Shown: positions 32,111-43,711, counted from the stretch's first letter. The stretch: DNA of 64,000 bases from Rana temporaria (GCF_905171775.1 NC_053494.1:201475998-201539997), one strand, 5' to 3'. Program-made: numbers and translations. Notes: a model not told the origin generated them from the sequence alone.

Positions 32111-32512
32111 TGAAAAACAAAAACGTAGTAAGACATAAATACAACCGACACCAAATAAAACACCACAATGTAGACAAAGGATCACATTTTTGAATAAATA
32201 TTTATTGTTCAAAGACTGCAGATTATTCCCTTTGTTTCCTCGGAGGTGGACAACCCATTGTTCATCGCAAACCCCCCCTCCCCCCCCCTTTGACAGCAAA
32301 GAGTCCAATGCACCCTCATAAAGGAAGACATTAAAATATACCATATACATTACATTGGGGGGAAATACTCTGTAAATGTTAATTATAGATACAATTAAAA
32401 ATAAATTTGATTTTCAGAAACATTTTATCAAGTTGTGAGAACCAAGAATACATTTTTGCATCTAAAAACTGGAAGTCCTGAAGAGTTAATGAAAGTCTGG
32501 ATTTCTGGCTCC
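32111..32512. other. Unclassified A/T-rich sequence
   Basis: No gene recognised. A poly-C run sits at about 32280-32289. Confidence 0.4.
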
Positions 32513-32515
32513 TAA

Positions 32516-32889
32516 GGCCCCGTACACACGAGAGGATCGATCCGCTGGAATTGATCCGCGGACCGGTTTCAGCGGATAGATACCCTGGTGTGTACGATCC
32601 AGCGGATATTTTTCCGCGGATTTTTTTCCCCGGGGATGGATTTCCAGCGGATCAAAATTTCTTAACATGCTAAGAAATCTATCCGCTGGAATCGGCTCCA
32701 ACGGATTGATCCGCTGGTCTGTACAGACTCACCGGATCAATCCGTCCCAATCCATCCCTCGCATGCGTCGTAATGATTCGACGCATGCGTGGAAGTCCTT
32801 ATAACACAGCGTCGCGCACGTCGCCGTGTCATCATCGCGGCGACCTCCGGACCGTTTCCGCGGATCGATCCTCTCGTGTGTACTAGGCA
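32516..32889. mobile_element. TAA-flanked MITE with ~29-bp inverted ends
   Basis: The left arm GTACACACGAGAGGATCGAT is matched by its complement at the right with very few changes. TAA flanks both ends (32513-32515, 32890-32892). Internal ccgctgga/tccagcgg words add hairpins. Harbinger-like. Confidence 0.75.
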
Positions 32890-33160
32890 TAAGGAACCGT
32901 CTGTTCCAGAATATCCTGCTGAGACAATAAAAGAGGGAGGACAACCTGTCCCTTTAAAAAAATAATAATTTTAAAACACAACTTTTCCTCAAATAGACTT
33001 CGATGAAATGGGTTTGATTCCTCAGTGGATCTTCACTGTTGTCTGGGATCTTCCTTTCCCAAAGCCTGGACCTGCTATAATGTGGCCAGCCCATGTGTTT
33101 CTGTGGAAGCTCCACTAGGGGGAGCATGGAACTGAAATTCTGTAGGGATATACACACAGT

Positions 33161-33870
33161 GGGCCAGATTCTCAGAAGAGTTACGACGGTGTATCTCAGG
33201 AAACACCGTTGTATCTCTGTTTCTGAGCCCATGTATCTATGCGAGTGATTCCTAGAATCATTTTCGCATAGATACGGCCAAGATCCGACAGGTGTAAGTC
33301 ACTTACACCGTTGGATCTTAGATGTAATGCGACGCCGGCCGCTAGGTGGCGTTTGCGTTCAGTTCTCATTTGACTATGCAAATGAGCCTGATACGCCGAT
33401 TCCCGAACAAATTTGCGTTGCGTAGTCGTCGTTTACGTCGTTTCCGTAAGCGTAATGTTACCCCTGCTATATGAGGGGTAACCTTACGCCAGTCCGCCGT
33501 ATGCCATGTTAAGTATGGCGTCGGGTCAGCGTCGTATTTTTCCGTCGGTTACGTCGTTTTACTAAGTCGTCCGTGAATACAACTTTACGTCAATGACGCT
33601 CACGTCAGCGTCATTAACGTTTTCCGTCGTGAGCTGGAGCATGCGCACTGGGCTATTTTTCCGCCCGGCGCATGCGCAGTTCGATCGGCGCGGGGGCGCG
33701 CTTAATTTGAATACAAGCCGCCCCCTTTGAATTACGCGGCCATACACACTACGCCGCCACAAATTACGGAGCAAGTGCTTGGAGAATACGGCACTTGCTC
33801 CTGTAAGTAGTGGCGGCGTAGTGTAAATAGCTTACGCGAGGCCAACGCAGGATGTACGGGAATCTGGCCC
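33161..33870. mobile_element. Harbinger-like element, GGGCCAGATTC family
   Basis: Ends GGGCCAGATTCTCAG and GAATCTGGCCC; exact 3-bp duplication agt (33158-33160, 33871-33873). Very similar to 52766-53486 over most of its length. Confidence 0.85.
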
Positions 33871-33873
33871 AGT

Positions 33874-34656
33874 ATGTGAAGTCACAGGCCAGTGATAAAA
33901 GTAGCTTGGCTGAAAGGCCACCTTCTCAGCATACCATAGCTATGCCGGGGGAGGAGGCAGTTCAATCATCCCGCTAGGGTCCATGACAAAAATACCCGCC
34001 ACAGATCAGAATCTGCGCCCTATTCTGTTCTTAATGGAGAAATCCATTTGGTTTCTTCTCTGGAATGTCTGTCTGGTATATGTGCAAATGTAACAAACGG
34101 TTCTGAAGCCCAAATTGGAATAACAGCTACTTTATATTTCTTACATGTTCCCATTCACACAGCAATTTCTTTTTTCAGATGCTCTTTTATAGAAACTCGC
34201 CGGCCTCATAGCTGCACTACCCTGGAGTGTAGGAGGCTGAAAGAGGAAAGAGCAACACAAAACAATGGGCGTCTTTTGTGAACCTGCCTGAAAGAAGAAC
34301 CGTCTGTGCTCCTCAAAGCAACCAATAACATTTCTTCATTTCATTATTGAAGAGCAGATTACAAGTTTAGAGTAGATTTTGGTAAAAAAAACTGCAGAAG
34401 GACACACAAAAGAAATTATAAAATAATAATAATAATAAAAACCTCTTCAGGGCCACTTATTGCAGTACCTTGGAGGGTTTAATACATCCCACCTTTCTTG
34501 GGGTCCCTGATTGCTTGAGAAAAAGATTTAGTTATATAATTCGCTTGCAGCTCCACCTGCTGGAGAAACCTGGTATTGCATCAATTTTCTTTAACAATGT
34601 CTTTTTGTGGTCAGGTTTCACTCCTCTAATCACAAGTGCAGGATAGAGGGACACTG
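33874..34656. other. Unclassified, apparently unique sequence
   Basis: No repeat ends, splice-flanked frames or known motifs found. An (ATA/AAT)n run lies near 34425-34437. Confidence 0.45.
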
Positions 34657-35155
34657 GGGGGATTTACTGGAGAGTGCAAAATCTGGTGCAGCTCTACATA
34701 GAAACCAATTTGCTTCCCAGTTTTATCCCATGTTCGCACTGAGGGCAGGTTTGAAATCTTGCGAGTTCAGGTGAACTCACAGGATTTCAAACCGGCATTT
34801 AAGTCCGACTTCGGGGGGCGATTTGACTGTTCACACTGAAATTTGGCAGACATTTGTGCGGGTTCCTGCACAGATGTCTATTAAAATCGCCCCCCCCAAA
34901 GTCGCCAAAAGTAGTGCAGAAACTACTTTTGGGAATCAGCACCGCGCCACAAAGTCGGCATCGCACCGATTTGGACGGTACCATTGCCGGCAATGGCCTT
35001 CAATTTGGCATGCGATTTGACATGTCAAATTGGCCCAATATGAACAGGGGCTTATTGTCAAAGCTTAATTGGATAAGCTGAAGTTAGAAGCTGATTGGCT
35101 ACCATGCACAGCTGCACCAGATTTACACTCTCCAGCTTTAGTAAATCAACCCCAT
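34657..35155. mobile_element. Palindromic MITE interrupted by another MITE
   Basis: Outer arms: gatttactggagagtgcaaa (34660) and its near-complement ending gctttagtaaatcaacccc (35133-35151). The insert at about 34729-35044 has its own inverted ends (cccatgttcgcactg, ccaatatgaacaggg). A half-copy of the outer family is at 57816-57918. Confidence 0.65.
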
Positions 35156-35705
35156 TGTGTTCCATGATATGGAGCTGTGGGAAGTGAAACCACACAGGAG
35201 CCTTATCCAATCAGGAAGTCCAATAATAAAGGATTCCCATTTTATTTTCCTTTCTAAATTCAAATAAAGGCGGCATATGCCTTTAAAATTCTCCCTCTGT
35301 GCTTATACTGAATATATTTTATTATTTAACAAGTTATTATTAATAAAAAAAAAACAAAAAAAACATTTGTGCTTTATGCTAATGCATTGTGCAATAGATA
35401 TGACATATATTATTATCTGGGTAATTTCTGTATTGCTTTAGTCCCTCGTATATAATACATCACAGAAAATATATATATATATATGTAAAGTAATTACACG
35501 TCTGTACAATGAGAACCCTCTACATACAGTCACAATACACACAACAGAAGCCATTGTATCACCTTCCGACGACAACGTTACAAACTTCCGAAGAGGCGAC
35601 TTGCCAGGAAATTCTGATTCTACAGAGACAAATTTGTAAAGGTTGATTTTTTTTTTTTTAGGACACCGGGCCAGGATGTGACTGTATTTCGGTGTTCAAC
35701 TTGTG
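35156..35705. other. A/T-rich unclassified sequence
   Basis: Contains an (AT)n run at about 35468-35484 and several AATAAA words on both strands. It could be an untranslated or regulatory region, but nothing proves it. Confidence 0.4.
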
Positions 35706-36416
35706 TTATTATTAAAGAAGATCTCCGGTCTACAAATCGAGGGTTGGATGCTGTTTTCCTGCTCGTGTAGCTGGGATATGATTGGTCTTCAAATTGAGGG
35801 TTGGATGCTGTTCTCCTGCTCATGTAGCTGGGATACGATTGGTCTACGAATTGAGGGTTGGATGCTGTTCTCCTGCTCGTGTAGCTGGGATACGATTGGC
35901 CTACAAATTGAGGGTTGGATGCTGTTCTGCTTGTGTAGCTGGGATATGATTGGTCTACAAATTGAGGGTTGGATGCTGTTCTGCTTGTGTAGCTGGGATA
36001 TGATTGGTCTACAAATTGGGGGTTGGATGCTGTTTTCCTGCTCGTGTAGCTGGGATATGATTGGTCTACAAATCTAGGGTGTGATGCTTTTTTCCTGCTT
36101 GTGTAGCTGGGATATGATTGGTCTACGAATTGAGGGTTGGATGCTGTTCTCCTGCTCATGTAGCTGGGATATAATTGGTCTACAAATTGAGGGTGTGATG
36201 CTGTTCTCCTGCTCGTGTAGCTGGAATATGATTGGTCTACAAATTAAGGGTTGGACGCTGTTCTCCTGCTTGTGTAACTGGGATATGATTGGTCTACAAA
36301 TCAAGGGCTGGATGCTGTTCTGCTCGTGTAGCTGAGATATGATTGGTCCACAAATCAAGGGCTGGATGCTGTTCTCCTGCTCGTGTAGCTGAGATATGAT
36401 TGGCGACAATATGTCC
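35706..36416. repeat. 57-bp minisatellite, about 12 units
   Basis: The unit begins ctgctcgtgtagctgggata and continues tgattggtctacaaattgag; some units are shorter by 3-6 bp. Long open frames on both strands follow because 57 is a multiple of 3. Confidence 0.95.
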
Positions 36417-37317
36417 ACTTGTGCTGGATTTGAAACTTTTTAATATATTTTTTCAGCTCTGACAAAGGCCAATAACACACTAGTGATCACATGTTATGCT
36501 GTAAAGGGGTTCTGCATGGGCTTAAAAGGCTGAACTTACACAGATTTAATTTGCTTTAATAAATGCTTGGTGTACTGGTGACATATGTTCATGTCTAGGG
36601 GGTCTCCAAACTACGCCACCCCTGCAAGACTGTGACGTAGGGGGATTTTAGAGGGGACTCTGATGGGTTCAAGTTTATATATCCAATATAGTTTCTCTGT
36701 CCCCTCCCCCACACCATTTTAGCCATGGACTCTCACTCATCCCTGGGGTGAAATGCTAGCCAGGCCCTGCCTCTGAAGGTATTATCCTGCATGTCAAAGG
36801 GGTTGCTACAGTAGGGATGGAGCAGCTGTTGGGACCAGTGCCCCCTAGTGTCAGGGAAGGGAGCACCATCCTGTCCTTTGAGCTGCACATACCCAGTGTG
36901 TACTCCCTCCTGTCACCCATGATGAGCTCAGCAATTGTCTGTAACATCGTACAAGCTTTACAATGTTCAGAATATTTATTGTCTTAGCAGTAAAAGTTTT
37001 CTGATAAGGCAACAGTTAGGTGTCCTATGCTTAACATACAGCTTCCATTGAAGGTGATAAGTCTGGGGCTGTATATGAGGCTGCAGATCTTCCTTAGAAT
37101 TAGCCAGGGAGTCGGTCAATTGCAGCATCTACCTTTGAATTGGATCCCTTGATGTGACAATTTTTGACAGGTTCTTTTTAATTGCTGATGTAATATTTAC
37201 CTGGTAAGCTGTAAACATTTTACTGGATTTATTTTTTATTTATTTATTTCTCATTTTTTTTAGAAAGATAGGGCAGAAAAATCAGGGCCGACACCACATC
37301 CCAGTATTATCATAGGG
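36417..37317. other. Unclassified sequence
   Basis: A MITE-like end occurs near 36600 (gtctccaaactacg). No gene or complete element was recognised. Confidence 0.4.
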
Positions 37318-37467
37318 AAGAGGGAACAAACCTCTGGACTTTAAAGGTGTCAAATCAAATAATTACAAAATTGATAAAATTTTATATATTTTTTTACAAC
37401 AATAAAACATGCTAAAAGATTTCTTCCTTGTTCATATCATTTGTTCTATTAAAGGCATATGCGAACA

Positions 37468-37520
37468 CTACCACTTGACATGTTTCGCTTCTAAAGCTTC
37501 TTCAGGAGATTCAGGTGTGT
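37468..37520 (-). ncRNA. Hammerhead-like motif with intact GAAA and helix II
   Basis: The minus strand reads CUGAAGA (one change from CUGAUGA), a 4-bp helix II GCUU/AAGC, GAAA, then ACAUGU (self-complementary) and C. CACACC upstream can partly pair with GGUAGUG downstream as helix I. This is the best-preserved core in the window, but the U-to-A change in the box is at a conserved position. Confidence 0.4.
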
Positions 37521-37524
37521 TGTA

Positions 37525-38489
37525 TTAACCGCTTAACGCCTGCCGCATGTATATGTACGTCCACAGAATGGCACGTACAGGCATATGGGCGTACATGTAC
37601 GTCCCCGCCTTTCCGCGGGTCGGGGGTCCGATCGGGACCCCCCCCCCGCTACATGCGGCGGTCGGAAACTCGCAGGGAGCGATCTGGGACGGGGGCGCAG
37701 CTATTCGTTTCGGAGCTTAAGAACGGGGAGAGCCGTATGTAAACACGGCTTCCCCGTGCTTCACTGTGGCGGGGTATCGATCGAGTCATCCCTTTTATAG
37801 GGAGACTCGATCGATGACGTCAGACCTACAGCCACACCCCCCTACAGTTGTAAACACACACTAGGTGAACCCTAACTCCTTCAGCGCCCCCTGTGGTTAA
37901 CTCCCAAACTGCAACTGTCATTTTCACAATAAACAATGCAATTTAAATGCATTTTTTGCTGTGAAAATGACAATGGTCCCAAAAATGTGTCAAAATTGTC
38001 TGAAGTGTCCGCCATAATGTCGCAGTCACGAAAAAAATCGCTGATCGCCGCCATTAGTAGTAAAAAAAAAAATTATAAAACTATCCCCTATTTTGTAAAC
38101 ACTATAAATTTTGCGCAAACCAATCGAAAAACGCTTATTGCGATTTTTTTTTACCAAAAATAGGTAGAAGAATACGTATCGGCCTAAACTGAGGGAAAAA
38201 AATTATATATGTTTTTGGGGGATATTTATTATAGCAAAAAGTAAAAAATATAGATTTTTTTTTTCAAAATTGTCGCTCTATTTTTGTTTATAGCGCAAAA
38301 AATAAAAACCGCAGAGGTGATCAAATACCACCAAAAGAAAGCTCTATTTGTGGGAAAAAAAGGACGTCAATTTTGTTTGAGAGCCACGTCGCACGACCGC
38401 GCAATTGTCTGTTAAAGCGACGCAGTGCCAAATTGTAAAAACACCTTTTTGCATTTAGCAGCATATTGGTCCGGGGCTTAAGTGGTTAA
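37525..38489 (+). mobile_element. Long TTAA element, 965 bp
   Basis: TTAA borders; starts TTAACCGCTTAACGCCTGCC and ends CTTAAGTGGTTAA. It carries the shared module (38319-38430). An inverted near-copy lies at 62317-63267. Confidence 0.8.
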
Positions 38490-38697
38490 ATGCTATAAGT
38501 AATAAAAAAACAGGAATACATTTCATGTTGTTTTAGACAGGTTATTACATATGTACATATGTAATAGAACAAATCATACGAACAAGGAAGACATTTTTTA
38601 TCATGTTTTAGTGTTGTAATAAAAATATAAAATGTTATCCATTTTGTAATTATTTGATTTGACACCTTAAAAGTCCAGAGCTTTGTTCCCTCCTCGC

Positions 38698-39594
38698 TTC
38701 TTCGCTATTTCTCTAATGTTTATTATTTGCTTTGTTACTACCATAAATAAAAAACTAGCAAAAATAAAACTTGGAAAAAATAAATTAATACGGCAGTTTG
38801 TTAGCTGGCCACAAGATGGCAGTCCTATACATGAAATTACTCATGCTGAAAATTTTTATCTACAGATCAGAGTTTCTCTATGGGCCATACAGATCCTAAA
38901 GGTCCAAATATTCCACTACAAGAAAATGTGATGTCAGAGAGATAGACAGGTAGTTAGATGAGATACATAAATAAGATAGAAATGTATTTTAATAGATAAA
39001 AAAAGTTTTCTTTGTGCTAAAGTGTAATTATCTTGAATCCTTATTTAATTCCCATCATACCCTACACAGCTGAAATTTTGTATCAGGCTCGTAGTCTAAG
39101 AGCAGAATTAAATCTTTCTGACAGTCTTGTATTTCTGGACTCGGGAAAAAGAAGGGGGTTGTTTGGATGACACGAAGATTTCAAGCTTTTAGACCCCAAA
39201 ACTAAATGGGTGACGCTGGCGGGGTGTTTAAGCAACATTAAAGGATCAGCAGTGCTTCAGCATTAATGAGTTTGTTAACCCCCCCCCCCCAAAAAAAAAG
39301 GGGGATCCTGCTCCTTTAAAACATGTTATATGACACAGTCCTTGTTCTGTGTTATTTGGCACCCAGTAACACCTAAAAAACCTGTCTGATCCTGCCAGTT
39401 TCTCCCCACCCCTCTGTAAACTGACCACGGTGTATCATGGCTGCTGAGACCAGACACCGTGGTCAGTTTACTTGCCTCCGTCATCCGCAGCCCGCTATCT
39501 GCTCTCCTCTCTGCTCCTGTGTCCTCCTCCCCCTCCCCTCTCTGTCTGTGTGTGTGAGCCGCCCCTCCCCCTTCCTGCTGCTCTCATAACACTT
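38698..39594. other. Unclassified sequence with one short palindrome
   Basis: 39416-39471 is a palindrome with arms gtaaactgaccacggtgt. A C10A9 run is at 39280-39299. No gene recognised. Confidence 0.45.
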
Positions 39595-39922
39595 ACCTGT
39601 ATACACCATCAGCACTGCCTCCTATTGTATTGTCCCCCTCTGTGAATGATTTATAAATATAAATGCTGTAAATACCTCATTTAAGAGCCGAGATTGCGAT
39701 CACCAGCTCTCTCCTCCCCTCTTCCCCTCCAGACTGACATCAGCAGAGGAATCTCAGCCCCCGCCCACTGCATCTCTCAGAAGAGAAAAAGAGAAAGCTG
39801 GCCAGTCAGTCATGTGATCGCAATCTCAGCAGTGAAATGAGGTATTTGCAGCATTTATTTTTATAAATCACACACAGAGGGGGGCACTGCAATAGGAGGC
39901 AGTGCTGATGGTGTATACAGGT
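39595..39922. mobile_element. Palindromic MITE-like foldback, 328 bp
   Basis: Arms acctgtatacaccatcagca and complement are near-perfect over about 45 bases, with further pairing inside (tgagattgcgatca). No clear duplication. Confidence 0.7.
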
Positions 39923-40851
39923 TAGAGTGGCTTAACAACCATTATAAGAGCTGGAAAAGTGCCATTACCATTCCACACCTGGCAAGGTAAGTAAGGCACC
40001 CTAGGAGTTTATTGCTAGGGTTAGGAATAAAAGCGGGGAACTGCCCCCCCCACCCCAAAAATTAAAGTCAGCAGCCTAGTAACATTTGCAGGACGAATAG
40101 CTTTAGGGTTCCTTTTGAAGGGATAGGTTTAAATGACTCTGCTATTAAAAGAACAGTGAAAGGTTAAAGGTCAAGGACCTATTGAGCCAATATGAGCAAA
40201 GATGGGACTGACAAAAGTAAGGATTGGCTTCCCAATAAAAGTATTTCACGGGTGGGAGTGGACATTATGGCCTCTTTCTGACCGGAGATCTCCTTTAATA
40301 AATGTGCTCTTTGTATGTGATAAAATGGTACAACTTTGTACCTTGTGCTACTGAAGTCTGTGTTGGCATAAAGGGAATGCACACAAGTGCCGGAATGGGT
40401 CCATCAGATTATTGTGCGCACATATATATATGTATAGAGATATATATATAGAAAAATACTCTTTGCGTCTGCATTGGCTGTTTATAATGTTCTCTTACAG
40501 AGCGTGACTCGGGCGTGACGTATCCGCGGTCGGAGATGTTTTCGATGTTCGCTTATTCTGTACATGAAGCAAAGGTCAGGACACAGTCTGCTGCTTCCGC
40601 CAGTCTTTTCACGCTGGGGTTTGTGCTGGAACGATCCAAAATAAAACTCTTTCATACTGGGGGGCGGGGAGGGGGGGGGCAGAGGGGGAGGGGCGCACCC
40701 TCCACAGGCCGGCCCCACAAATGTCAGTTTGATCATCTCGGTCATGTTTAGTTTGTTGTTCTGTAATAGTAGCCAGAAATACTTGTAGGGAAAGGAAAAC
40801 ACTGTGTGTGACTTGTGGCCACCTTTGGCAATGGAGAGTCGGCGTGCGGCT
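39923..40851 (-). other. tmem163: Probable tmem163 3' UTR and downstream flank
   Basis: Non-repetitive sequence directly after the stop codon. Reading from 40851 downward, the first canonical AATAAA on the minus strand that I find is at 40013-40008, which would give a 3' UTR of about 0.84 kb. It includes a C-rich stretch (40660-40700, G-rich on plus) and a short TA run near 40430-40450. UTR extent is inference. Confidence 0.5.
40008..40013 (-). terminator. Candidate polyadenylation signal AATAAA
   Basis: First AATAAA on the minus strand after the tmem163 stop codon. No transcript evidence; other non-canonical signals (for example TATAAA near 40490) exist closer to the stop. Confidence 0.35.
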
Positions 40852-40912
40852 TCATTCGAACATCTCGTAGTGACGCGTCTGTCTGACTCGAGGGACCATG
40901 TCCACCAACAGC
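40852..40912 (-). CDS. tmem163: TMEM163 last coding exon (C-terminal tail)
   Basis: After an acceptor ending CCCTGCAG the exon completes a split lysine codon and encodes LLVDMVPRVRQTRHYEMFE then TGA. This tail matches the vertebrate TMEM163 C-terminus as I know it, with Ile to Val at the third residue. It is the cytosolic tail after the last membrane helix. It joins in frame to 43570-43711 across a 2.66-kb intron. The 61 bases equal one split-codon base, 19 codons and the stop. Confidence 0.93.
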
Positions 40913-41029
40913 CTGCAGGGACAAGGAGAGGACACTCAGTACTCATGTATTATACATTAGTGTTTCCCCTGCCAGTATGGGTCTCCAAAATGCAGCCTGG
41001 GGGCCGGATGTGGCCCTTTGCTTGCCTTT

Positions 41030-42660
41030 ATTTGGCCCTTTGGGCACTACTCCTTTTACTGACTCCAACAATGGGGCACTACTCCTCTTACTGGCTCCAA
41101 CAATGGGGCACTACTCCTCTTAACTGACACCAACATTGGGGCACTACTCCTCTTACTGACACCAACATCGGGGCCCTACTCCTCTTACTGACACAAACAT
41201 TGGGGCACTACTCCTCTTACTGACACAAACATTGGGGCACTACTCCTCTTACTGACACCAACATTGGGGCAATATTCCCGCTAATGACACCAACAATATG
41301 GTACTTTTTTTTCCATTTACACCAATAATGGGGTACTTTTTCTCCCTTTGAAACCACTGATGGGGCACTATTCATCCCACTTCTATCAATGATGGAGCAC
41401 TATTCATCAAATTTATATCAATGATGGAGCACTATTCATCAAATTTATATCAATGATGGGACACTATTCCTCCAACTTATATCAATGGTGGGGCACTATT
41501 CCTCCAACTTATATCAATGGTGGGGCACTATTCCTCCAACTTATATCAATGGTGGGGCACTATTCCTCCAACTTATATCAATGGTGGGGCACCATATCTC
41601 CCACTTATACCAAAGATGGGGCACTATTCCTCTCAGTGATACCAATTATGGAGCACTATTCCTCCCACTTAAATCAATGATGGGGCACCATTTCTCCCAT
41701 TTATACCAATGATGGGGCACTATTCCTCCCACTGACACAGGGCCGCCTTAAGGGGGTACAGGCAGTACATCTGTAAGAGGCCCGGATGGCATTCCCCCCT
41801 TTTTTTTCTCCGGCAGCACCCAAAGCCCCCCCCCACCTCTAAGGGGCCCGGTGGTCCCCAGGGCCCCAGATGGCATTCCCCTTTTTTTTATTTATTTTTT
41901 GTCAGCACCCAAAGCCCCCCTAACATCTAAGGTGCCCGGTGGTCCCCAGGGCACCGGATTGGCATCCCCCTCTTTTTAAAAAAAAAAAAAAAAATGTATT
42001 TATTTTCTTTAAAAAAAAAAAAAATGTTGTCAGCACCCAGAGCCCCCCCACCTCTAAGGGGCCCGGTGGTTCCCAGGGCCCCGGATGGCAGCCCCCTTTT
42101 TTTTTTTTTTTTAAAGAAAATATATATATTATTTATTTATTTTGTTTTAAAAAAAAAATTCCGGCAGCACCCAAAGCCCCCCACCGACCTCTAAGGGGCC
42201 CGGTGGTCCCCAGGGCCCCGGATTGCATCCCCCCTTTTTTTCTTTTCTTCAGCACCCAAAGACCCCCCGACCTTAATTCGCGGCGGCAGCCCCCCGCTTC
42301 TCGAATTTCGCGGCAACTTGCGATACTCCCCCCGCTTCGCTTCTCAACTTGCGTCACCCCCCCCCCCCCCCGCTTCTCAACTTGCGACACTCTCCCACCC
42401 ACTTCTCAATTTATTTCCGACGGCAGCACCCATGCCTAAGGCTGTGTAAATTCCTGATGGCGGCCCTGCACTGACACCAAAGATGGGGCACTATTCTTCC
42501 CATTGATACCAATAATGGGACACTATTCCTCCCACTTACATCAATGATGGGGGAATCATTACTCTCACCTATACCAATGATAGGGTTATATACCTCCCAC
42601 TTATATCAATGATGGGACACTATCCCTCACACATATACCAATGATTTAGTTATACTTTAG
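41030..42660. repeat. ~32-bp minisatellite in the last tmem163 intron, split by a hAT element
   Basis: Units such as ctgacaccaacattggggca plus ctactcctctta repeat at 41030-41737 and resume at 42469-42660. Divergence rises from left to right. Preceding text (ggccggatgtggccctttgc, 41003) belongs to an interspersed repeat from which the array seems to have expanded. Confidence 0.9.
41738..42468. mobile_element. hAT-like element with internal ~90-130-bp tandem
   Basis: Ends CAGGGCCGCC and GGCGGCCCTG; perfect 8-bp duplication cactgaca (41730-41737, 42469-42476). Five internal units start with (g/t)cagcaccca at 41812, 41902, 42030, 42163 and 42250. It sits inside the minisatellite. Confidence 0.88.
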
Positions 42661-42993
42661 TCTTTCAGTAACAAAGTGAAACTGGATCAGAGAGGCAGAC
42701 AGAGGATCATGTTTCAAATTCTAACAAGGCTTTACGGGTTTCTTTAGGTCTTTGTCATTGGTCAGTCTAAGCCACACCCAGAGGCCCCATGCATGCTGAG
42801 TATTTAGCCTAGGTGCATAAGGCTTTGGTGTTTAGGTGTGGGTGGAGGGCATTGGTGCACCTTACGGCACTGCTGCTGGCAGCCTGTCAAGCTCTATGGC
42901 TGGTCCAGGCTGGATGGCTCACCCAGCAGTACTAAGGTTTGGGGCAGTATGTGCCCAGGGAAGGATGACCCTATAAGAAGTCTGCATTGCAAC

Positions 42994-43345
42994 TAGGGTG
43001 ACCACATTTCCAAACTACCATTCAGGGACCCTCCCTTCCCATTACAGCTTGTGCTGTAACGAATCACAGCACAGTGATTGGACACAAGAGGCGGGATTTA
43101 TGATTTCTCCAATCACAAGCAGGGGGCGGGATTGTGTTTCTCCAGTCATTCCCGGCCAGGACAAGTACCGTCAGTGAGTAAAACGGTGATGTGGCGGCCT
43201 TTTTTGAGGGCATCAGATTAGCCCAGGGGGGGTGGCTGTGTCAGTTTCATTCCGGGACATTGTATTGTCCTGGAGTGAATGTGCCCGGGACAGACCTGCA
43301 AAATGCGGGACTGTCCCGGGCAATCCGGGACACGTGGTCACCCTA
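42994..43345 (+). mobile_element. hAT-like MITE, TAGGGTGACCAC family, copy 1
   Basis: Inverted ends TAGGGTGACCAC and GTGGTCACCCTA. Flanks attgcaac and attccaag match at 6 of 8. The interior text (cgggacag, gtcccggg) is shared with an inverted copy at 58344-58701. It lies 225 bp downstream of the 43570 splice donor. Confidence 0.75.
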
Positions 43346-43569
43346 ATTCCAAGCATTCATTGCTGGGCACATACTGCACTAAACATTAGTTCTGCTTGGT
43401 GTACTGTCCAGCTGCACCTAAACACCAGAGCCTCATGCCCCGGGGGCTAATCACCCGATGCCCATGGGGCCCAATAACGCCATTCATGGTGTAATTCACA
43501 CAAATGTCCCGTCTCTTTGAGGGGCTGCAGCCCCGTCATTTAAGGACTTTGGTTTAGATTCGCACTCAC

Positions 43570-43711
43570 TTGACTCCATAGCTCATGATGATCAGTCCGA
43601 TCAGAATCCCGACAGTCCCATCCAGATACCAGACGGAGGGGTGGTGCTTGTAAACCTCGGCGCTGATCAAAATAGAGAACCCCATGATGCCGCCAACCAG
43701 CGAGTTGAATC
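43570..43711 (-). CDS. tmem163: TMEM163 penultimate coding exon (last two membrane helices)
   Basis: 142 bases between an acceptor ending CTTTATAG and the donor GTGAGT. In the frame set by the upstream exon it encodes a split Gly, then FNSLVGGIMGFSILIS, AEVYKHHPSVWYLDG, TVGILIGLIIMSYGV and a split Lys. This closely matches vertebrate TMEM163. The two hydrophobic segments are the last transmembrane helices with the short YKHHPSVWYLDG loop between them. TMEM163 is a dimeric zinc efflux transporter related to cation diffusion facilitators; the acidic residues in ITDGFNS and WYLDG are plausible contributors to transport, by inference. Codons and splice sites are intact. Confidence 0.95.

Larger units (their letters stand above)
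37318..38697. repeat. Large foldback with a TTAA element in its centre
   Basis: Arms at about 37319-37466 and 38550-38696 are ~150-bp near-complements (agggaacaaacctctggact against its complement). The spacer holds the element 37525-38489 and a hammerhead-like motif at 37468-37520. Confidence 0.8.

Noticed and set aside
35620..36418. Frames of up to 179 codons with SYPSYTSR or ISQLHEQ repeats
   Set aside because: Translations of the 57-bp minisatellite; a multiple of three keeps frames open.
1..40000. A neighbouring host gene converging on tmem163
   Set aside because: I saw no exon-like reading frames with splice borders outside repeats; short exons could still be missed by eye.
42994..43345. 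Possible coding exon near the 43570 splice donor
   Set aside because: It is a TIR element with an inverted copy at 58344-58701; no splice-flanked frame.
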